Shown here: one piece after another, positions 46,048 through 59,200 of the stretch
Layout: every line of letters starts with the position of its first letter
How positions within the stretch are numbered: the first letter of the stretch is position 1
Notes under the pieces: model-generated
Told to the model about the DNA's origin: nothing
What the model saw: only the letters and a program-made list of their open reading frames with translations
The model's database searches: none
NCBI RefSeq assembly: GCF_026210795.1
Contig: NC_089447.1
Span: forward strand, 2,358,501-2,422,500
From: Rhizophagus irregularis
Lineage: Eukaryota > Glomeromycota > Glomeromycetes > Glomerales > Glomeraceae
Direction: 5' to 3'
Length of the DNA: 64,000 nucleotides
Made by a program: the position numbers and the translations under genes

Positions 46048-47653
46048 ATGACTTCCGAATCAAATGAACAACCACCAAAGTATACTTATACTCCATTTCC
46101 GCAAACAACCACTGTTCACCCTCTCCGACCTTACTATGTACCCCAAGATATGGATCATTATTATACACCTTTCGGTAATAATACTACTAATTCAACGGAA
46201 GTTCAAAATGACATGACAGATTTAGATTCTCAAAGTTTATTAAAGGATTTGGCAAGTTTAGGATTTATTAAATACGTTGGAGTAGGCTTTTCACATCCTT
46301 TTGAAGCTGCAAAGACTTTATTACAAGTCCAATATTTGCCAAACGAAGATATTGTACCAATGGTTGCTGAAAATACGCATGGAAATAACGGTTCGGAGGA
46401 GGATGTAATTAATAATTTTATTAATTTCTTCAATACGTAAATATATTGAAAATTAATTATATTATTACAATCATAGCTTGATGATGATGATGATGATGAT
46501 GAATTATATGTTCGTTCTTCACAACCTCTCGATCCAGACGCTCCTGGATTTCGTAAAACTAAATCATCAGATAGCCAAGGTTATCTTACTACTAATATTT
46601 ATGATGCATCAACACGACCACATTACATGTTACCTCCATTGGAAAATGGTGTATGGTCAACTTTAGGGGCATTAAGAAGTCATAATTCTGAAGGATTTAG
46701 TTCACTTTGGAAAGGTAAATATTTCATGATTTGCATTATTCAAAATTTTTATTACTTATCACTATTTGCGTGAAGGACACTTCGCAAGTTGGCTTTATGA
46801 TATGGGCCATCTCTTTCTCCAGCCTACACTTGAAGGCGCATTGAACGATGCATTTGATTTATATGATGATACAATTCCACTGATTTATTTGGATCGCGTC
46901 GGTCCTAATATCGCTACCTTAGTAACCAGCCATCTTGTAGTTGGAGTACTTTTAAGTCCTTTGGAGGTTATACAAACAAGGTAATACAACTCATTATCGG
47001 AAGTTATAGTTACGAATTTTTTTAAAGCTTATATTATGATTTTATTTTTTGTTAGGCTTATTGTACAAACATCATCACCAAATAATAAAAAGTATAATGG
47101 TACATTTGATTGTTTGCGCAAAATGATTAAAGAAGAAGGATATTCTTCTTTGTATTGGTCCCATAACCTATTACCATCAATTATCTATCATACAATCTCT
47201 CCATTATTGGAATGCACAGTTCCATTAATTATAGATCGTATATTTCATATTTCTCCGGTCGATTCCCCATTTTTATATGGACTTGCACAGCTTGGACTTA
47301 ATACACTCCAATTGCTCATAATTTTACCTCTCGAAACTGTTCGTAAGAGATTACAATGTCAAATCCGATCTCGCACTCCAGACAAGCCATTTGAAACAAT
47401 TGTTCAAACGCGTAAAGCTCCTTATGTTGGCATATTAGACGCAATCTATAGAATAATTATTGAGGAAGGCATCAGTCAAAAATACATACCTACGCGTGGA
47501 AACGTTCAAAAACGACGTAGGCAACGTGGATTGTTAGATAATTATGGAATTAAAGGTTTATATCACGGATTTTATATTCACTTTACCACCAACGTGACTA
47601 CATTTTTATTTCAAGCTGTGAATGGTGTTGAAGATGAATTTGAAAATTATTAG
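46048..47653 (+). CDS. UGO1: UGO1-like mitochondrial outer-membrane carrier protein
   Basis: Modified mitochondrial carrier required in yeast for mitochondrial fusion. Four exons (46048-46404, 46477-46714, 46776-46980, 47056-47653) give 465 residues. The N-terminus is long and polar (PPKYTYTPFPQTTTVHPLRP). Carrier-type signatures are present in weakened form: PFEAAKTLLQVQ, PLEVIQTRLIVQT and PLETVRKRLQCQ. There are also the fusion-protein hallmark GVWSTLGALRSHNSEGFSSL and the glycine-type repeat end YNGTFDCLRKMIKEEGYSSL. The GAT run at 46480-46500 encodes six aspartates following the first intron. The first intron was placed by frame: the nearer donor at 46435 would break the reading frame. 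A generic mitochondrial carrier is the alternative. Confidence 0.85.
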
Positions 47654-48749
47654 GACAAAAAATTTTTTTGTTTTACACAAAAGGATTATTTAATGATGTA
47701 TTAATAATAATGTCTGGATACTAAATTAGTTTTTGAAGATAAAATTATTTTCCAAAATTCACGTTATTTATTCATTCAATAAAATAGTTCATATCATACA
47801 TATTTAACATCATAAAGATGAAAGTTCTGCCATAAATTTTCGATAAAGACCTTTTATTACAATTGAAGTAATCATTTCGTTTTGAACACTGTTTGAACCA
47901 AGATCCTTTGGTTCCTTTTACTATCAGTATTATAATCTAAGCATTTAGAACAACTAAAGCGATTAGCATAATGACATATGTCCAAGTATCAACAATTTTG
48001 TTTTCTCTTAGTCACATTGACCTTATCTGTCAAAGATTGATCTTGACTGATACTGACCTATCAAGACCGATACTTTTGCATTAATCTGTGATTCGTACGA
48101 TTACCATAGGTTAGACACGATATTTGTAATGCACCAATGATATTTCAACTTCTAAAATACGCGTTAAGTATCGAGAAACAGCTCAGTTTCGTCGTTCTTA
48201 ATAGCTTTTTGATAAATTCCGTCACTACCAATATTGACTACTTGTTTGAAACTCTTGTTTATATTTTGTTAAAATTGTCCATAGAAATGTAATTGATAAT
48301 ATCATGTCGCAAATGTCACAATTATAATATTCACACGGTTTTTAACAAGTTGACTCCTAATTTTGGAAATTTTAATTCACGTAATAATCTAAACCACAAT
48401 AGATTCATTTTGATAACTTTAATATGAATGGAATCGCAAGTAATAAATAGGGAAAATAGGAAAAATAATGTAAAGAAGCCTATAGTGAAACGTAAGGTAA
48501 AAATAAAAGAAATATGATAGAATCGAAGAAATATTTGAATAAACTGATAAAGAAAATTTATTTATTAATATAAGAAAACAGAGAAAACATTTACTGAGAA
48601 TAATAATCCTACAATATTATCTTCACTTATTAAAAAATTTAATTAATTTAATTTTGGGCATTGATGGATAATCAAACTTTTAATTATCATAAATGTATTG
48701 ATTGTAATATCTTTTTTATTTTTAAATGGTTGAATTTTAGTCCATTTGA
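47654..48749. other. Convergent spacer UGO1 / Nudix gene
   Basis: No gene or repeat recognised in this 1.1-kb AT-rich stretch, which holds the 3' ends of two convergent genes. Confidence 0.5.
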
Positions 48750-50239
48750 TCATTCAATTCTTTTTGTAAAATTAATTATTTTCTTCTCGATAATAAAAAT
48801 TATACGTGGTAATTTTCTAATTAATAATAAAGCAAATAAAGTTCTAATAATAGTAGCTATGATACAAGATTTTTTTGTCGCCGTAAAATATTCACGCCAA
48901 CCTTCTGCCCAAATTTTTCTGTATAAAATATAAATAATTTATTATTAGAACATTTTAGTTCTTAAATAATAAAAAGATTTTTTTTAAATAATAAAATATT
49001 AGTAATACCTTCGTGTTTTTAAATCGGACATTCTTCTTTTATAATTCTTACGATTATTTCTTAAAAAAAACCATACGAAAAAATTCATGTCCCAATAATC
49101 AAATTTCGGCCTTTTAGCATCTAACCTTCGAGGTGGTATTTCATTTTGCCAATACATCACGTCTATTAAATCACTCGTCACTTGTAGCGTTATTCCCCAT
49201 AATTTTAATTTTTTCGTCGTTATTCCATCCACATCACTATAAGGCAGTCCAATACAATGAAAATGCATTCTCCCTATAAGCGTCTTGAATATATTCTGTA
49301 AGATCCAAGAATTCGGTGCTAATCTTGATGATAAATCTATTGATACCGGATCCCATTTTTGTGTAATATTGAGATCGAAGAATATTGAAAGTGGTATCCA
49401 ATGAGTTGATGCTATTTCTGATCCAGAAATTTCAATAGGTGGAGTCTCTTTTGTAAGTTGCAAAAATACTAAAGTAAAAAAAAAAAACCGAAAATAAATG
49501 TTGTGTTAATAATTAAATCTAGGAACTATATTTAAATTAATTTACCAAAAGGACAAAGAACCATTAATAAATTTTTGCCAAAAGTTGAAGTTATCTCTCT
49601 TTCATCCAAAGCTCCAACACACAAAAATAATTCTCGGTTTCCAATATCTAATCCAACTATTAATAGTAAATTTGATGTTAGATATACTGTAAAATAAGAT
49701 GTTTCAAAATATCAAAAAAAAAATTTAAAACATTGCTTCACCTTCTTCAAATGTTTCTCTTTCAGCTGTATCCAAATCATCAAAATCCGTTTTATCTTGT
49801 TTACCTCCAGGAAAAGCAATTTGACCACTCCATCGATCACCTTCCCTTAAAGCTCTTTTTACATACAAAATTTCCGGTTCACCATCTTTTACCCATGGTA
49901 ATTCCCAAAAATCTTCCAAATTTGTCTTTTGTTCATTATTGATTCCTTCACTTTGTAAAGATTTATTTGTAGAGGATTCGGCGAAATCAAACTTATTATT
50001 ATTATCGTGAGATAAATTGTTAGGTCTAATACGAATTATTATCGCTACGCTCGCTCTACAAGGTTGATTTGATGGTGAACGTATGTTATATGGTGGAATA
50101 TTTTCAAGATTTGTTATTAAAATTCTAAGACGATCTAACGTTGAAGAGACTTGCAAAATCAAACTAAATTTAATTTTTGAATGAAAAAAAAATTTTTGAA
50201 AGTGCAATCATAAATAATTCCTTTACCTGTATTTGTCAT
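48750..50239 (-). CDS. Nudix hydrolase, coenzyme A diphosphatase type (PCD1/NUDT8-like)
   Basis: Likely hydrolyses CoA or related nucleoside diphosphates. Five exons (50227-50239, 49742-50149, 49546-49656, 49009-49468, 48750-48918) give 386 residues. The first exon carries only 13 coding nucleotides (MTNT). Near residues 110-145 is the CoA-Nudix signature: GQIAFPGGKQDKTDFDDLDT, then AERETFEEVGLDI, in which RE-x-x-x-EE-x-G supplies the metal ligands. Downstream motifs FLCVGALDEREITSTFGKN and LLMVLCPFVFLQ fit this subfamily. After a WILQNIFKTLIGRMHFHCIG region the C-terminus contains the aromatic segment DMNFFVWFFLRNNRKNY and a hydrophobic helix (IIATIIRTLLFALL). The tail is longer than in bacterial members. 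Mitochondrial or peroxisomal location cannot be decided from the sequence. Confidence 0.88.
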
Positions 50240-51505
50240 TTTTAGCTTAATCAGGATTAAAAAAAAAAAAAAAAAAAATTTAAATAAATAAATAAAATTT
50301 TTTTATTTGATGATCGAAAAAATTCCACGAATTCCACGGATTATATAGATTTTCATATAGTATCAGGTGATTGTGAGAAAAATCGTTTATAGTCAGTCAT
50401 TCAATTAATCAAAATAAGATTCATTAAAATAATGTTTGCATTGTTTAATTAATAATTATCCTGAAGTAGATTATCAGAAAGACGTATTAATTACACAAGT
50501 AAAAATAAATGGTATAGCATAGTATAAGACAATGCAAAAAAATTTTTGAACCCCATTTTTTGGGGATTATAAAATTTATTTCTCCCGAACCGGTTCTTAA
50601 ATTTGAGATAAGTATAGTGATGTTTACTTAAGACATAAAGTACCAATCATAGAAAAGCATTAATTGTTTATGAAAAAAGCCCTTAACTATTTGACGATCA
50701 TGCCAGGTAATGATATCATTATTTAGATCCTAAATCTTGAAGAGAAAAGGTGTCAGCCCAAAAATAATTATTACACAGCCAATACTCCGAATGCAACAAC
50801 GGTCTAGATGTGAAACTAAGTTCGAATTTTATATTAATAGAAAGATCATTTATCAAATAACGTATATAAAAAAAAAATTAAGCGCCTACCCAGCTATTCG
50901 TTCAACAGATTATAAGTTTTTTTGAAAATTTGGTCTTTTCCATGTAAAAATAGATCAATAATTTATATTAATTTTTTCTTTAAATCGACTATTTCTAAAT
51001 ACTAATGCTTTTAAGTAATATATATCAAAAAGTGTCTTTGAATTAAAACATTATATGATCATCCGTCTAATTAATAAGACTGCATTACTCGAAATTCAGA
51101 AATTAGCTTTTCAAGTTTCATGCACTGTGATTAAACAAGCGATTGAAACCTTTTTTTAATAAAGGTTAAACATCAGCTTAACTACGGATTTTTTTATATA
51201 ATTCGCTTGAGGTTTGTTAGGTTTGTTCGGTTTGTTCAGAAAATACCATTTATCAAGCGAACGAAAGACAGTTGATTCAGGAGATTATTCAAAGGATTGA
51301 AGGTGTATAAACATATATATTGTTATATCGGTATTGTCTATACCGTACAATTGAAAAACAACTAGATGATAATTTTCTACATATACTATTATACACCAAA
51401 AAACTTTTTTCACATTATTTTTAGTTTGGAAAATAAATAAATAAATGATAATGCTTGATCAAACTCAAGTCCACATTTTTATCAATTTTTTTTCATTTTA
51501 ATTTT
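50240..51505. other. Intergenic region
   Basis: Holds the Nudix promoter at left and the 3' flank of the peptidase gene at right. A short run of GGTTTGTTAGGTTTGTTCGG occurs near 51211. No gene is supported; a 62-codon frame at 50737 shows no family features. Confidence 0.45.
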
Positions 51506-54500
51506 CTACTCCAATTTTCCAATTTTCTCTTCCAGAAATTTAATAACAATATCAGTACCAAAAATTTCGGCATCAACACTATCCAAAGCATGACCAGTTT
51601 CTTTATATATCTTACAAAGAATTTCAACATCACCTTTGCCTTTTAAATAGTAATACCAATTTAATCCATCATTGTGTGGTACTCTTTTATCTTCAGATCC
51701 CAACATTAATAAAGTTGGTGTTTTAACTTTATCTATGTTATTAATCGGAGAATTTTCATACATCAATTTATAATCTGAAGGTTTAACTATTGGCGGATTT
51801 GTAAGTGAATAAGGCAAGCCAATTTCTGAAAAACACCTATAATATAATGTAAAATTAATAATTTATTTGGGAGGAAAAGAACTAATATTACATACCAATC
51901 CGGAATATCTGTAATAGTCGCCATACCTGTAATAGATTTTATCTTTAATAATAAATTAAGGAAAAAATATTAAAGAATATAACCATACCTCCAATATTTA
52001 ATACAGGATTTTTCATTACACAAGCTTTATAAAAATCTGGATATTTCCCAATCAAATGTGCCGAAATAAATCCACCATGACTTCCACCCATTACAATTAC
52101 TTTATTTGGATCTACAAGCCCGTTATCAATAAAATATTGTGCGGAAGCCTAGGTAAAATGTATATATTAAATTTTACTTTACAAATTATTATTTACCTGT
52201 ACGATACTTGCACTTCCTTACCTGCACTTCCTTAACTTCAAGATCACCAGCTTTGCCAATTAACGCATCAATGGAATCTTGTCCAAATCCAGTACTTCCA
52301 GTATAATTAACTTAATAAAATAAATAAAATCAAATATAAATAATTTCTTTTTTCTTTTTCTAAAATTTTTTTTGAATACAATGAATTATAAATATCATAA
52401 AAATTTATCATATAAATACCTATTGCAACAACATAACCTAATGAAATTAAAGTTGTAATAGATAAGCTAATATCTGCCGTAATCACACCATGAGGTCCAC
52501 CATGTGGACATACTATTAAAGGTGGCTTTTTATTTTCAGAAGTTTCATTAGGCTTTACGTAAATAACCTCTAAATTTTTATTGTCAGGAATTGGTTGAAT
52601 GATTGACCAGGTAATTTTTGATAAAATTGGTTCAACTATGCAAAAATATATATATGTATATATTAAAAATAAAAATTTGGAATAAACTAAACTAAACGTG
52701 ATATCTTTTAATTCGTATTTTAACATACCTTCTTCAATATTTGGTTTATCTATACAAGTCCAATCAACTTTTAATGTATCATTTTGATATCCTGTTACAA
52801 TACCTATATACTATTATAGTAATAAACTAACTAATCACTAACTTATTAGAAAATTATTTACTATCTGAAATATTCAACTTACTAATTCAGGAAAATCATT
52901 GGGGGCTCCTCTTGATGCAATAATGTAATTATTGCATGCAATAAATAATGACCAACTTCCGGTTGAAGTAAGATCCTGAACTTTTCCTGTATCCAAATTT
53001 ATTGCTAATACAACTCCTCTACTTCTCCAACAACTTTGTATTATCAAAAATTCTTTATCGTCAAAGGTAATAAATGACTTTCGTGCCATTTGATCATTAT
53101 AAATACCAGGAAACCCATTTTGAAATGAATCAGATGGAGTATGAACAATCGGAACTACAACACGATGTGTGTTGGTTGAGAAATTGTACTAATATTTTTT
53201 ATAATATTTTAAGTAAAAAATAAAAAATCGTAATTTTTTTATGAACTGATTAAAGCTTCATTTTACCTCACGAAGCTCAGAACAATAACTATGTGGTCCA
53301 CTAATTGGATTAGAATAATAAGTCTATATTATAAATATTTATATTTTTGGTTATTCATTTGTTCAATTTAACTAATGAATAAATATTTTGGATAAATATT
53401 TATACAAACCAAAACTTTCTCGGAAGGAGCAAGTCTTGGAGAACGAGCATGCTCTAATTGCTCAGTCAAATGAACTATAAAATACAACTAATTAATTTTG
53501 TTAGCCTACATATAAAGTTAATAGATGATAAAAATCATACCTAAATCAGTTCCATCAAGTTTAGTTTGATATATTCCAACCCTAAAATAAAGTATTAATC
53601 ATAAATTTATATATTTATTCAAAAAAAAAAGAAAAAAAAATTAACATACAATCTGTTGATACAAGCATAAATTCCATAATAACGCGGTTCTCTGTTATAT
53701 CCATTAAAGATAAGTGTCTTGTCTCCCGGGCCAAAAAATACCTATTTATAAATAAATTTAATAAGTTTAAGAAATATACGTATAATCAATAAATCCAACA
53801 AACCTGTCCGGGAACAATTTTTTCAAATTCAGGCAGAACCTCTACTTTACTTTCCAACACGTTCACAATAACAATAACGGATACGCGTTTATTAACAAAT
53901 TTTTCTCCCCATCCGGGAACGAAATCACATTTCTGAAAAAAATATACAGATTAGTATGAATAAATAAATAAGTTAAATCCAAAAGTAAGTATATACTTTT
54001 TCATCTTTTTCGTCCAACGCCTTTCGTTCAGCAATATAAACGGCCTTTTCTTCATTTTTAGCCCATTTCAAGCTTCCAAAAGTTCCTAAAGGAAAAAAAA
54101 AACGTTAAATCTTCATTCTTAAAAAGTACAAATTTTAAATTAATATGTTACCATCGGAATAAAAATCTCCGTGACTATCAGTTACATCGATAGATTGTTT
54201 CAAATTTCCCTTATCCCAAATCTAATTTAAATATAAATAAAAATTAATGAATTTTTATTAATAATAATGATAAATTAATTAACATTCGCACCTCAACAAA
54301 ACTTTTTTTTCCTTTATCATTTGAAACACATCTTAATATTAATAATTTATTTCCACTTGGCGATTCAGCTTGTAAAACTACATCACCTAAATCTATAGGT
54401 AAAAATGATGAAGTTATAACTTTCGCTACTGTATCTGAACTTCCTTTAGTTGGTAATGATACAACTAATTGTTTAACGATCAATCTCTTGAGTTTTCTTT

Positions 54501-54789
54501 TCAAGTCTCGTTGGCTTAAAATAACCTGAATAGCTATTTTGGATAATAAAGTTTTAGAGTTAGAAAAAACGAAAAAAACTTTATATTTTAAGTAATACTT
54601 ACAAAGTACGGAAGGATTATCACCATTCGTTTCACTAGAAAATGTTTTTACACCAGCATAAGTTGGTATCGTGGCTAACAATTTAAATGTTTTTAAACCG
54701 ATGCTATCTTCTTTTTCATTATTATCGTCAGTTGTCTGAACTGACTTTTCACTGACAGTCATGGTTTCATGTAAAGAGAAATTTTTCAT
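51506..54789 (-). CDS. Acylaminoacyl-peptidase (prolyl oligopeptidase family S9)
   Basis: Serine peptidase removing N-acylated residues from peptides, usually cytosolic. Sixteen exons (54603-54789, 54292-54533, 54152-54221, 53997-54085, 53804-53932, 53650-53741, 53541-53581, 53410-53474, 53267-53323, 52883-53188, 52729-52810, 52420-52635, 52222-52310, 51989-52148, 51896-51926, 51506-51836) sum to 728 residues, the usual length. The N-terminal ~430 residues form the beta-propeller ([24 protein letters not shown]-type blades). The hydrolase domain has [12 protein letters not shown] (oxyanion region), [37 protein letters not shown] with Ser578, [16 protein letters not shown] with Asp668, and [10 protein letters not shown] with His701, so the triad is complete. 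It shares a 102-bp divergent promoter with IND1. Confidence 0.94.
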
Positions 54790-54891
54790 TGATAGATGGG
54801 TCTATATATGCATGTTATCAATGCAAGATTGCCGATCATAGATTACAGTATATACCAGGATACCACGAGTTTCTTAAAATTTGCTTCAGTT
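54790..54891. promoter_or_regulatory. 102-bp divergent promoter, peptidase / IND1
   Basis: Only 102 bp lie between the ATG codons of two genes on opposite strands, so the promoter must be bidirectional and both 5' leaders very short. An alternative IND1 ATG at 54796 would leave 6 bp, which argues for the start at 54892. Confidence 0.55.
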
Positions 54892-56244
54892 ATGAGCACA
54901 ACCATTAAACACACCTTAAAACTTACATTTTATCAAAAGCTTTCTCTCCCTCACATACTAAGACGACAGTTTAACAATAATGTTGTGGTTCGACATGAAA
55001 ACCCTTTGGTATAAATACAGCAAAAATATTTTACTTTTTTCTTCAAGTATACAGGATAACTTTTCGTTTAACAGGGCCTGCCTTTACAAGTCAATAAATT
55101 GAGAAATGATAGCAACACTGCTACAAAAAAAGGAGTTGATATGGAAGAGAGAATGCGTCATGGATTACCGGCCAAACGATCGATACGTGGTGTAAAACAT
55201 GTTATCGCTGTTGCATCCGGTAAAGGTGGAGTTGGAAAGTCCACTACAGCTGGTAACCATTTTTTTTCGTGAAAATAATTAATTTATAAACGTTAATAAT
55301 TGATTTTTTTTTCTGTAGTCAATTTGGCACTTGCAGCCTCGTCCTTTAGGAAACGTGTTGGTATTTTAGATGCAGATATTTTTGGTCCATCCGTGCCTCG
55401 TTTAATGAACTTAAAAGGTGAACCAAATATAAATGAGCAAAGTACGTAAACTAGTAAAATTTTTTCTTTAAAAAAAAGAATAATAAATATTTATTTGACA
55501 TTTTGTAAATAACAGATGGAAATTTGATTCCACTTGTAAATTATGGAGTCAAAGCAATGTCTATGGGATTTATGGTTGGAGAAGATTCACCTATCGTATG
55601 GAGAGGTCTCATGGTACATATTTTTATTCAATATTTTATAATTTAAATTTTATATTTAAATATTCTTTCTTTTATTAGGTTATGAAAGCACTTCAACAAT
55701 TACTTCATCGAGTTCAGTGGGACGAACTTGATCTTCTTGTAATTGATATGCCTCCAGGAACAGGTGATACACAATTAACAATCAGCCAACAAGTTGAATT
55801 GTCCGGCGTTGTTATCGTATCTACACCACAGGATATAGCACTTATAGATGCTAAAAAAGGCGCAAATATGTTCTCCAAAGTTAATATACCAGTAAGCTCG
55901 AACTACTTATAATCTTTTTCTTATTTATTTTAAAAATCATTTATTTATATATAATACTTAAATGATTAAAATATTGGATGTAGATTCTTGGAATAGTACA
56001 AAATATGTCAATTTTTGTATGTCCGAATTGTCAGCATCAAACTCATATATTTGGTAAAGATGGAGTTATTAAGATATCCAAAGATCTCAATATTGATTTT
56101 TTAGGTGATATACCATTGGATATTAATATTTGTAATTTATCAGATATTGGAAATCCAATTGTTGTTGCTAAACCTGATAGTATATATGCAAAATATTATA
56201 AAGACATTGCTCTTAAAGTTATAACAAAATTGGAAACATTATAG
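54892..56244 (+). CDS. IND1: Mitochondrial Fe-S carrier P-loop ATPase IND1 / NUBPL
   Basis: Delivers iron-sulphur clusters for respiratory complex I assembly. Six exons (54892-55008, 55075-55252, 55319-55441, 55516-55613, 55679-55891, 55984-56244) give 329 residues. The N-terminus ([20 protein letters not shown], then HILRRQF) is basic and helical, a mitochondrial presequence. The deviant Walker A is GKGGVGKST (88-96), followed by [60 protein letters not shown] (Walker B) and [18 protein letters not shown]. The cluster-binding CxxC is at Cys256/Cys259 ([14 protein letters not shown]). The presequence and the short N-terminus separate it from cytosolic Nbp35/Cfd1. Confidence 0.94.
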
Positions 56245-59200
56245 TTAAGCTAATTGCTTTAGAATTAATTATTCTTTAATAGGGCAAAAATAAATGTATA
56301 TGGTGCGCTCAGTCTAAAGTCAACCAAATTTATAATCATATCACGTGAAATGAATTTATTGGTTAACGCATGTTTATAACTGTTCTACATTTGGGAGGAG
56401 TTAAATCACGTAACTACAGACAAAATTGTTTTTTCAAAAAAAAATTTCCTCACATATATATGATTTTTATAAACCATATATTATGTGCATTTAAGCCTGC
56501 TCTGCAGATTTATTTAGAGTATAAAATAAGGTTATAAATGCCATTTTGACTTAATTGACTTTTTATTTTGTTAAAAATTTATTTATCCACTTTGGATATG
56601 ATTGCCAAAATCCATTTTGCTCATATGTAAAGTAAAAACAGTTGCAGAGCAGGATAAAATATACTTATTTTATGGTATATTAATCTTAGTTTATGAAAAA
56701 ATTAATCAAATTATATTGTATTAAATCATATAATTTAACTCTGCTTCAGATACTCCCTACATTTAGATATGCTTTACAAATGGTATGATTTATTTACAGT
56801 TTCTTTCAAATTATAATCATCTCAAATATTATCATTTTTAAAATTATCAAATATTTTATCATCAAATTTTCAGTAATTTGTTTTAAATTGCTTACTTTTT
56901 TATGGTATTTTGCAGGAAAATATATTGCTTTTAATACTGATTGGTATAATGAAGAAATAGGAAAAATTACTTTTTAATTAAGATTTATTATAATTTAAGA
57001 AATTTTAGTCTAAATAAAAAATATAAAGTAATTAATTAGAGTATATCAAATTTAAAAACTTATAAAAAGTATAAAGTATAACATAATAGTTCAATAATCA
57101 GTTATTAAGATAATAGGGTGATTTCATTAAGATAGTTCATTTCACATGCATCTATAGTAGTTTACAAATCAATAATATTAGAGTTGTATTAGTAAATAAT
57201 TACTTTGTATTTTACATAAATTGATTTATAACACAGTATAATCCTAATTGATCCTAAAGGTAAAAATGTTTTTTGCAAATAATTTTTAATTTAATGGTCT
57301 GATTTTAACAATTTTTTTTTTATTTTAATTAGAGTAACAAAAGCTATTAATTAAAAAAAATTATTAAAATCAAATTATTAAATTATGAAATAATATTTTT
57401 TTGAATTCAAATCAAGTTTAAATTAAATCTAAATCAAATTGAATCTCAAAGAAAAAGTTTAATTTGTGCAGAATACTAATATAAAATTTCTATTATTTTT
57501 TTTTAATTTTAATAAATTTGTAAATATATTGCAATTTAAAAAAAATTAATATAAATAAAAATTTGATATTATTCTTTATAATTATAAAGGTTTAATTTAT
57601 TAAAATATAAAATTTTAATATTATATAATTTTATAAAATTTTTTGTAATTTGCTTATAATAAATTCATTAATAATTTGTTTAATTTTTTAAAATTTTGTT
57701 ATATTTATTATACTTATTTTAATATTTAAATCTGAATTATAAAATATAAAAAAAATTTATTATATTAAAAATTTTATTTATAAAAAAATTTGTATTGTAT
57801 AGTACTAACCTTTTTTTGTTTTTTATAATAATAAAATTATTTATTAGTATATATTAATTTGTTATAATAAAAGTAAAACTGTAAAATTTATAAATATAAT
57901 ATATCAAATAAAATTCTTAATAAAATTTAAAATTTATAATTTTTTTTCTGATTTAAAGTTTTAAATAATTTAATTTTTTATAACAATTTTTGAAAATAAT
58001 TACATTTAACTGAATGGAAAATTAACTGATGAATAGAATTATATAATTTTTAGTCAAATTTCAAAACTGAATTGTATCAGAATTATACTTTTCGACAAAA
58101 TGACAAAATACTAATTAATTTATTTTGACAGATGTAATATATTTTGACAGATATAATTAATTCATAGTAATTTTATAATAAATAGTGAATTAGTCCGTTT
58201 GCCGAAATTAAGGTTGTGGGTGAAACTCCATAGTAAACGCGAAACTTGACAAAACTATATTAAAATATTAATAAAAATTTGGCGAAACTTGACTATAAAA
58301 ATCATATGAAATGACAAAACTATAATAAACTCTTATAAAAAAATTGACGAAACTGAGGTTTAGACGTTTTGCCAAATTCAAAAACCAGTTTAGCCTGCAA
58401 CCTTAGCCAAAATACAACGTAATTAATTAGCGGAAAAGTATAATCAGAATTAATGTAATTCTTTATTCAGTTAATTTTCCCTTCCAGTTAAAATTAGAAA
58501 CACTTATAATTTTTTAATATAATTTTTTACTTTTATTTAATATTATATCAGATTTTTATTTTTTGCAGATTTTTTTGCAATTGATTTATAAATCACAAAT
58601 AATTATAATAAATTATTTTTATTTTTTTTAAAAATTTTAAACTTATTTAACTAATGCACTTTATTAAATATATCAATTAACTAAGTATATTTCAGGTAAA
58701 TCCATCCAAACACTTCTTATATGCAAATGTAAAAAATAAAAGACAAATTAAATTAAACATATATACTTGAAAATTAAAAATTGTAATTAATTTATATTTA
58801 ATTTATACATAAATTTTACCCATTTCAGTATATTTTAAGTATATTTTAATTAAGAATATTTTAAGTATATTTTTATACACTTAAATTATAATTAAATTAT
58901 ACTAAATTTCGGTAAGTATATTTTAGTAAAAAATTTTTTTATAGGGATTGCATATATGTTAACAGTATAATAAACAAATAATTTTTATTAAAGAAATAAA
59001 TACCAAATTCGAATAATTGTTGCTCTTTTTAATATCTTATTATATATATTATATTTAATTATGTAATAAAATTTATTTAAAACTTGTAAATATTTATAAT
59101 TAATTCTATCCAAATTAATGATAATTCTGGTCACATTGTTAACACTCGGTATGGTCTTACTTTAAAAATTCGTAAAATATTCGGAGTAATAATAATAATT

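Noticed and set aside
48661-48933. 90-codon plus-strand frame
   Set aside because: It is antisense to the last exon of the Nudix gene, whose frame and splice junction are consistent.
54796-54891. Upstream in-frame ATG for IND1
   Set aside because: It would lie 6 bp from the start codon of the divergent peptidase gene, and the extension has acidic residues unlike a mitochondrial presequence; the ATG at 54892 gives a typical one.
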